This document shows, in pieces, positions 58,936-64,000 of a stretch of DNA of 64,000 bases. Source of the stretch: Callorhinus ursinus. Lineage: Eukaryota; Chordata; Mammalia; Carnivora; Otariidae. Positions within the stretch are counted from its first letter, which is position 1. Each line of letters starts with the position of its first letter. The stretch spans positions 23,476,603-23,540,602 of the forward strand of contig NW_020312966.1 in NCBI RefSeq assembly GCF_003265705.1, written 5' to 3'. The translations under genes were made by a program, and so were the position numbers. The notes under the pieces were generated by a model, which worked only from the letters and a program-made list of their open reading frames with translations, was not told where the DNA came from and searched no databases.

Positions 58936-60186
58936 CCCAAGTCCTGGTGTCCTTCCTTAAAGAAATACCACGAGAAGCTTCTACTTCACATAGTCACCAC
59001 AGCAAGCACACTCGAATGTCCATTCAACAGCTGGAAAAGGTGTGACTCCGCAATATGCAGCATTTCTTTTAACGCTGAAAGAATTACCGACCTGAGAACA
59101 AAACATTTCTGGATTTCTATTAAAGACTTCTGGTGTGATCCAGCGAGGGAATGTTATAAAGATGGCTAGGCAGAGTCCCCGAAGCATTACATAACAAAAC
59201 TCCAGAAATACTACAGCACTGACGGCCAACGGGAGCAGAGTTCTTTTTAGATTATTTCTGAGAATTGGATAATTGTATATCACCCTGCTAGAAACTGTTA
59301 GTGTATCTAAACTCGCCCTATTCGGAGCAACATTCGGTTTTGGTTTTAAAAAGAAGTTATACAGAATTTTATAAGAAAAAACACTGAATGACAATAACAG
59401 AGAAAACCCCAAATTTACTGCGATCATTTAGGAATGTCGATCTATCTGTTTCTTGTCTCTCTGAGAACCTATTACAAGAACATGCTAACGTCTGGTAAGG
59501 TGGCTACTTCTGCGTCAACAGAAGTCTATTTTCCTTTCCTGAAATCTGGACGTATACCGAAATGTGGCAAAACGTATGAGTTGGCTTTTAGATTTTAGTT
59601 TTGTGTTTCTCCTTGTACGCTTTTTCTTCACTCCCAATTCCCAAACACATATACATTTTTTTTCTTCTTTTCAGGCAGGCAGCTGGGACAGACCCTAACC
59701 TCTCTCCAAGAAGGGAGTCGCCCAGCCCTGAATGCAGGCTCTGTTCTCCCCACCACTGTGGGCGCCGCCGCACACGCACAGTATTACCCTTGCATCCCAT
59801 CCATTCTGTTACGCTTTCCCACCATGGTTACCTCACTGTCATCACAGGAAGCCGCATCGGGTTAGCTCAGCTTTACGAAATGCAAGATTAAGGTGCTACG
59901 CTACCAACTGGATCAATTTAAATAAGACAGTAACAGGAGTTTAAAGGTTTATAATGCTTCAAAATATCCACAGTGTAGAACACAATTTATTATTACTATG
60001 ACACTACAACTCAGGCCAAAACAAAACAAAAAAAATTCTGCTATGACGGATCTGTAATGAATAAATGAAAAGCAATGTGCTTTTTGGTGTAATCTCCTTT
60101 GAAGCAGGCATTAAATTATTAAAGATGTTTCCAGTGCATACATCAATCAAATCATCCCAGGAAGGAACACTGGGTTTCACACCCAT

Positions 60187-60188
<2 letters not shown>

Positions 60189-60239
<51 letters not shown>
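60189..60239. repeat. (CA)n microsatellite
   Basis: About 25 uninterrupted AC units in a DCDC2 intron, the longest pure CA run in the window. Confidence 0.96.
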
Positions 60240-60243
<4 letters not shown>

Positions 60244-60717
60244 AAATCTATACAATGGTGAGGACCTGCAGAGAAGCAAAGGAACACCCCTTCCACGGGA
60301 CAGTGGGGGTCCACGGTGGGAGGAAGACAGGAGGGAAATTCAGCAAGCTGCACACTCCCTCAATCCTTCTCTTGCTGCAGAGAGACTCTCCGGGAGGAGG
60401 CCGGTGCCCCTCACACCACGCTGACCTGACCTTCGGCCCAGGCAGCGGGACGCCCACAGAGCAGAGTCCACTCAGGTGAATGCCGTTCTTAAAGGGCCTT
60501 GGGATCTCCCCTCACAGCTAGAACAGCTCTTCCCTGGGGGGCAGGCTGTGAGTTAGCTCCACGCAAAGTCAGACACAGAAAGTCACTTATTGTATGATTT
60601 CACTTCCACAAAACATTCAGAACAGGTCAAACTATAAAGAACGAAAGTGGATTCGTGGTTGCCAGGCTTGAGGAGAAGGGAGAATGGGGAAAGGCTGCTT
60701 AACAGGCAGGAGGTTTC

Positions 60718-60938
60718 GGGGTGCCTGGGTGGCTCAGTCGGTTGAGTGTCTGACTCCTGGGTTTCAGATCAGGTCATGATCTCGGGGTCCTGGGATTGAG
60801 CCCCGTGTCAGGCTCCTTGCTCAGCCGGGAGCATGCTTCTCCCTCTCCCTCTCCCTCTCCCTCTGCCTCTGCCCCTGCTCGTGCACTTGCTCTCTCTCTC
60901 TCTCCTTCAAATAAATAAATAAATCTTAAAAAAAAATA
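60718..60938 (+). mobile_element. Can-SINE, sense (first of a pair)
   Basis: Head 'ggggtgcctgggtggctcag', an expanded CTCCCT run, tail 'caaataaataaataaatctt' and poly-A. Confidence 0.95.
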
Positions 60939-60943
60939 GGCAT

Positions 60944-61148
60944 GGGGCGCCTGGGTGGCTCAGTTGGTTAGGCGACTGCCTTCGGCTCAGGTCATGATCC
61001 TGGAGTCCCGGGATCGAGTCTCACATCGGGCTCCCTGCTCGGCAGGGAGTCTGCTTCTCCCTCGGACCCTCTTCCCTCCCGTGCTCTCTATCTCTCATTC
61101 TCTCTCTCTCGAATAAATAAATAAAAAAATCTAAAAAAGAAAAAAAAA
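60944..61148 (+). mobile_element. Can-SINE, sense (second of a pair), with duplication
   Basis: Head 'ggggcgcctgggtggctcag' and tail 'cgaataaataaataaaaaaa'. The flanks repeat 'aaaaaaataggcatgggg' on both sides (about 60929-60947 and 61140-61159), showing that this copy entered at the end of the A tail of the first one. Confidence 0.96.
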
Positions 61149-61303
61149 TAGGCATGGGGTTTCCTTTTGGGGAGATGGAAAATGCCCTGAAACTAGACAG
61201 GGTAACAGTGGAACAACACTGTGAATGTTGTAAGGGCCACATATCTGTATATCTAAGAATGGTTAACAGTTGTATGTTAGGAGAATCTTTAATTTATTAT
61301 GTT

Positions 61304-61326
61304 TTCTTTCTTTCTTTCTTTCTTTC
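61304..61326. repeat. (TTTC)n run, tail of an antisense SINE
   Basis: Five TTTC units directly joined to the T-tail of the SINE at 61327, so it probably grew from that tail. Confidence 0.9.
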
Positions 61327-61538
61327 TTTTTTTTTTTTTTTGGAGAGAGAAAGAGAAAGGGAGTGCGATCATGAGCAGGAGGGGAGGGCCAAAGGGAGAG
61401 GGAAGGGAGACTCTTAAGCAGGCTCCACACCCAGCACAGAGCCCATCGCAGAGCTCAATCCCAGGAGGACCCCGTGATCATGACCTGAGATGGAATCAAG
61501 AGTCGGACGCCTGACCAACCGAGCCACCCAGGTGCCCC
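61327..61538 (-). mobile_element. Can-SINE, antisense
   Basis: Reverse-complement Can-SINE: T run, purine-rich middle, 'agtcggacgcctgaccaacc' and head complement ending 'ccacccaggtgcccc' at 61538. Confidence 0.94.
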
Positions 61539-61863
61539 TCTGCTTCAACTTCTAAGGAATCTGTATGCCCCAGCCCCTGACCACCAGGTAGAGCTATGTG
61601 GCCACCTCTCTGTATCTGCTAAGACGCCCACAGAACATGCCGCCTAACTGAGGAACCAACCTCTGGTTATCACCCTGCTTTATTCTGCGATGATACTCCA
61701 GCCAGACGCCTCCCTTGTCTCAGATGTAAGAAGCTTCCCTTCACAAAATGTCCAGTGCCTCCTGGTAGAAAGTCACTGGTGGTGCCCAATGACTGAGAGA
61801 GCTGAGTGGATGAACTAACAAATAGAGCTGAGACGAGCAGCTTACTTAGAATTAAAATACAGA

Positions 61864-62076
61864 GGGGCGCCTGCGGGGCTCAGTCGTTAAGCGTCTGCCT
61901 TCGGCTCAGGTCATGGTCCCAGGGTCCTGGGATCGAGCCCCGCATCGGGCTCCCTGCTCCGCGGGAAGCCCGCTTCTCCCTCTCCCACTCCCCCTGCCTG
62001 TGTTCCCTCTCTCACTATCTGTCTCTCTCTCTCTATCCAATAAATAAATAAAATCTTTAAAAAGAAAAAAGAAAAA
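61864..62076 (+). mobile_element. Can-SINE, sense
   Basis: Head 'ggggcgcctgcggggctcag', typical middle, tail 'caataaataaataaaatctt' and an A-rich end. Confidence 0.95.
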
Positions 62077-62326
62077 ATTGATTCTATTTTAAAAAAGAAG
62101 TAAAAAACAGAAAGTGCTAGAAAAATATTCCTAGCCCGCCCCCCCCCACCAAAATCTTTACAACTATGTCATTTCTCAAAATCCCCAAGTAGTTCTCAGA
62201 CTCTGTGCATTTAGCTGGACCTGCCCTATGCCCGGGGTGCGGGGACAGTCCCAGCTAGCCAGGCACCAGCGTCAAGTCCGGGAGCAAGGCTCGTGTGCAC
62301 AGAGCCCACGTTCTGCCCCCACCTCA

Positions 62327-62744
62327 GTCATTCATATTCGTTGCCTGGACTGGAGTACCAATAAAATTAAAATACGAAATTCTTGTTGTTTCTTCTTCAC
62401 CTTGATTGGACTGAACAAATACAGTTACACTGTTAACATTCTGAAACTTAACATAACGAAGTGGGACAATGCCATCTTCTTTAATATCATCCTCAGTTAG
62501 TTCCAGAGCTTGAGTCGGTTCGCTTCTTCAAAATCCATAGATCGGGGCAGATTGATAAAAATTTTTACATATTTAGGACTCTGACCATTATCTGGTCCTT
62601 GAAATTTCATGAATAAAGCTTAACAGTTTGATTAAATGCCACAGTAATAAGCAGCTGTTCATCACAATCAGATTCCAAGGTCACATCTTTTCTCAAACAG
62701 TTGTCAAATCCATGCTCATCACTTTCATTAAGACATTCACAACC
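62327..62744 (-). pseudogene. TXNL1: TXNL1 processed pseudogene fragment (PITH-domain part)
   Basis: Read on the - strand, this 418-base block matches the coding sequence of thioredoxin-like 1 (TXNL1, a proteasome-associated thioredoxin-domain protein) without introns. It begins with GCECLNESDEHGFDN (from 62744), continues through the regions of VKIFINLPRSMDFEEA and DDIKEDGIVPLRYVKFQNVN, and ends at GTPVQATNMND (62327). This is most of the C-terminal PITH domain, roughly residues 134-277 of 289. The thioredoxin domain and the last twelve codons are absent. A one-base deletion near 62605 and a small deletion near 62525 break the frame, so no protein can be made. It lies antisense to NRSN1 and in the DCDC2 direction, inside a DCDC2 intron. 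Confidence 0.93.
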
Positions 62745-63569
62745 TCAGAGAACCCTACAAAGATCCTGATAACGTTAATAATTTAGGTAGAAAGGAGTAG
62801 ACACAAAGCCAAAGGGAGGGGCTGGGGGGTCTGGGGAGGGAGGAGCAGGGATCCCAAAGGAAAAGGTAAGACTAAAGAAGGGCAATTAATCTTGAGGGAG
62901 GTGAGGGAGGAGGAAGAGAAACAGGAAGGAAAAAAAATCCTTTTCGCCAGGTCCAATCACAGGGTCCCTCCTGCAGATAAGGAAGCAGAGCTCCCATGCG
63001 AGACCTCGCCCCTCCACCTGGCAGAAGCCAGTTCGCAGGTGATCCCGAGAAACCGTGTGCCTACCCAAGCAAGAGGGGTTCCTGCACAAGATCTATGGCT
63101 GCTCCCTCAAGCAGCCAGCATGCCTTACCTGTGCTCTCATGAGACCTGTCAGATCTCCTCAGTACACTGTACCCACGGTGTGCGATTATTTGCTATTTAT
63201 GTGATACGAAAATAGTGGGCAAAGATTCCTTGAACGATATTTGGAATGACTGTGGGAAAAATGGGGCTCTACAGAGGCCCTCTGGAAGGTTCTAGAAGCA
63301 ACAGCTCTTTCTTATTCATCTTTGTATCCATCACCACATTTACCATGGTATTATATTGTCCTTGTCTTGACTTAAACACAAATACGCATCCTACAGGCAA
63401 AAACCAGTGCAATATGCGCCTTTGGGAAGGGACAGATGACGGTGACAAGGCTCCCATTTCCTGGGCACTCTCCAGGTACCTGGTCACGATATGGTCAGAA
63501 ATACACCACTTTGGGAAGGCATTTTTGGTTAAAATTTCTAATTGTAAACAGTACCTTGAAATAGTACCT

Positions 63570-63660
63570 CTTTTTTATTTTTAATTTAAATTCAATTAGC
63601 CAACATATAGTACATCATTGGTTTTTGGTGCAGTGTTCAATGATTCATTGGTTGCATGTA
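63570..63660 (-). mobile_element. Ultra-short L1 3' stub, antisense
   Basis: Reverse complement of the carnivore L1 3' end: 'aaattcaattagccaacata', 'gtacatcattggtttttggt' and 'ttcattggttgcatgta'. The flanks 'aatagtacctcttt' and 'aatagtgccttttg' are a diverged target-site duplication. Third of three such antisense stubs. Confidence 0.85.
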
Positions 63661-64000
63661 ATAGTGCCTTTTGAAGTGAGAATAGTATTTTTTATGTTAA
63701 AAAAACACCAATTTTATTGAAAGCTGGGAGAAAATAGGATTGACTGTCGACAGAATGTTGTTTAGCCATAAAGACAATTCTACAAGATTTATTCCAATTA
63801 TGTCACACTGCCATTCTTTATTAAGAGTCATGTTACAGAAAGGAGACGCAGCATGAGCAAAGGCAACAAATCAGGAAGATGCTTTTACCTATGCTTCAAG
63901 TCTTCTCCCCTGAAGAAGGGGATTTACCTTCTTCCTTCATTTACCTCAAATTTTAGCCAACTTGTGACTAAAATTTTAAGAGAACCAGTTTTCGGGTAGG

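Larger units (their letters stand above)
60565..61300 (+). mobile_element. Old L1 3' UTR, split by two Can-SINEs
   Basis: The left part (60565-60717) has 'cttattgtatgatttcactt' and 'ggattcgtggttgccaggct'; the right part (61150-61300) continues with 'ggggtttccttttggggaga', 'gaacaacactgtgaatgttg' and 'agaatggttaacagttgtat'. Together these are one old L1 3' region, opened by the SINEs at 60718 and 60944. The element gives the relative age: L1 first, SINEs later. Confidence 0.8.
56217..64000 (-). other. DCDC2: DCDC2 intron upstream of the penultimate exon (incomplete)
   Basis: I searched both strands of this 7.8 kb for the preceding DCDC2 exon (human tail segments such as the one ending VPVDQ) and did not find it, so the intron runs off the right edge. 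It holds MIRs, a CA repeat, a nested L1/SINE cluster, a Can-SINE, the TXNL1 retrocopy and an L1 stub. The stretches 57200-58750, 59000-60180 and 62750-63560 show nothing I can name. Confidence 0.75.

Noticed and set aside
56217..64000. Further DCDC2 exons to the right of the acidic-tail exon
   Set aside because: No match on the - strand to the conserved upstream tail or the doublecortin domains; these must lie beyond the window.

Overview
This is an ordinary stretch of mammalian nuclear genome from a carnivoran. At least sixteen copies of the tRNA-Lys-derived carnivore SINE (Can-SINE) and several 3' ends of carnivore-type LINE-1 show this. The SINE wording (gcgcctgggtggctcagtcg, then aaataaataaataaaatctt) points to a caniform such as a bear, seal or mustelid; the exact species cannot be fixed from the window. 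No bacterial, phage, CRISPR or mobile-operon features are present.

Two protein-coding genes are recognisable and they converge. NRSN1 (neurensin-1) lies on the + strand. It has a CpG-island promoter and probable non-coding exon 1 near 5.2-5.54 kb, a probable 76-base non-coding exon at 7.29 kb, and two coding exons (14800-14988 and 23466-23864) that together encode a complete 195-residue two-pass membrane protein. The 3' end of DCDC2 (doublecortin domain containing 2) lies on the - strand. Its penultimate coding exon is at 55914-56216 and its last coding exon at 52393-52497; the exons for the doublecortin domains lie beyond the right edge. The NRSN1-DCDC2 pairing is the same as on human 6p22.

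The rest is introns and intergenic DNA rich in transposon remains. From left to right these include: an internally deleted Tigger1 DNA transposon (10.6-11.4 kb); a long antisense L1 remnant (35.4-39.2 kb); a decayed antisense retrovirus-like (ERVL-type) internal region (about 39.9-42.2 kb); an old sense L1 (42.6-44.9 kb) broken by a Can-SINE and by a tiny antisense L1 stub; and a MaLR-type LTR (45.5-45.9 kb). The 46.8-52.4 kb interval is almost free of young repeats and probably holds the long DCDC2 3' UTR. A DCDC2 intron at the right end holds a broken retrocopy fragment of TXNL1 (62.33-62.74 kb, - strand) that the repeats do not explain.

I found no undescribed biological system here. The points most worth checking are the TXNL1 retrocopy and its abrupt 3' boundary, the predicted NRSN1 5' exons with two very short upstream ORFs, the minisatellite close to the penultimate DCDC2 exon, and a set of very short L1 insertions with clear target-site duplications. 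Repeat boundaries and family names were read by eye from remembered consensus features, so treat edges as approximate by roughly 5-30 bases.
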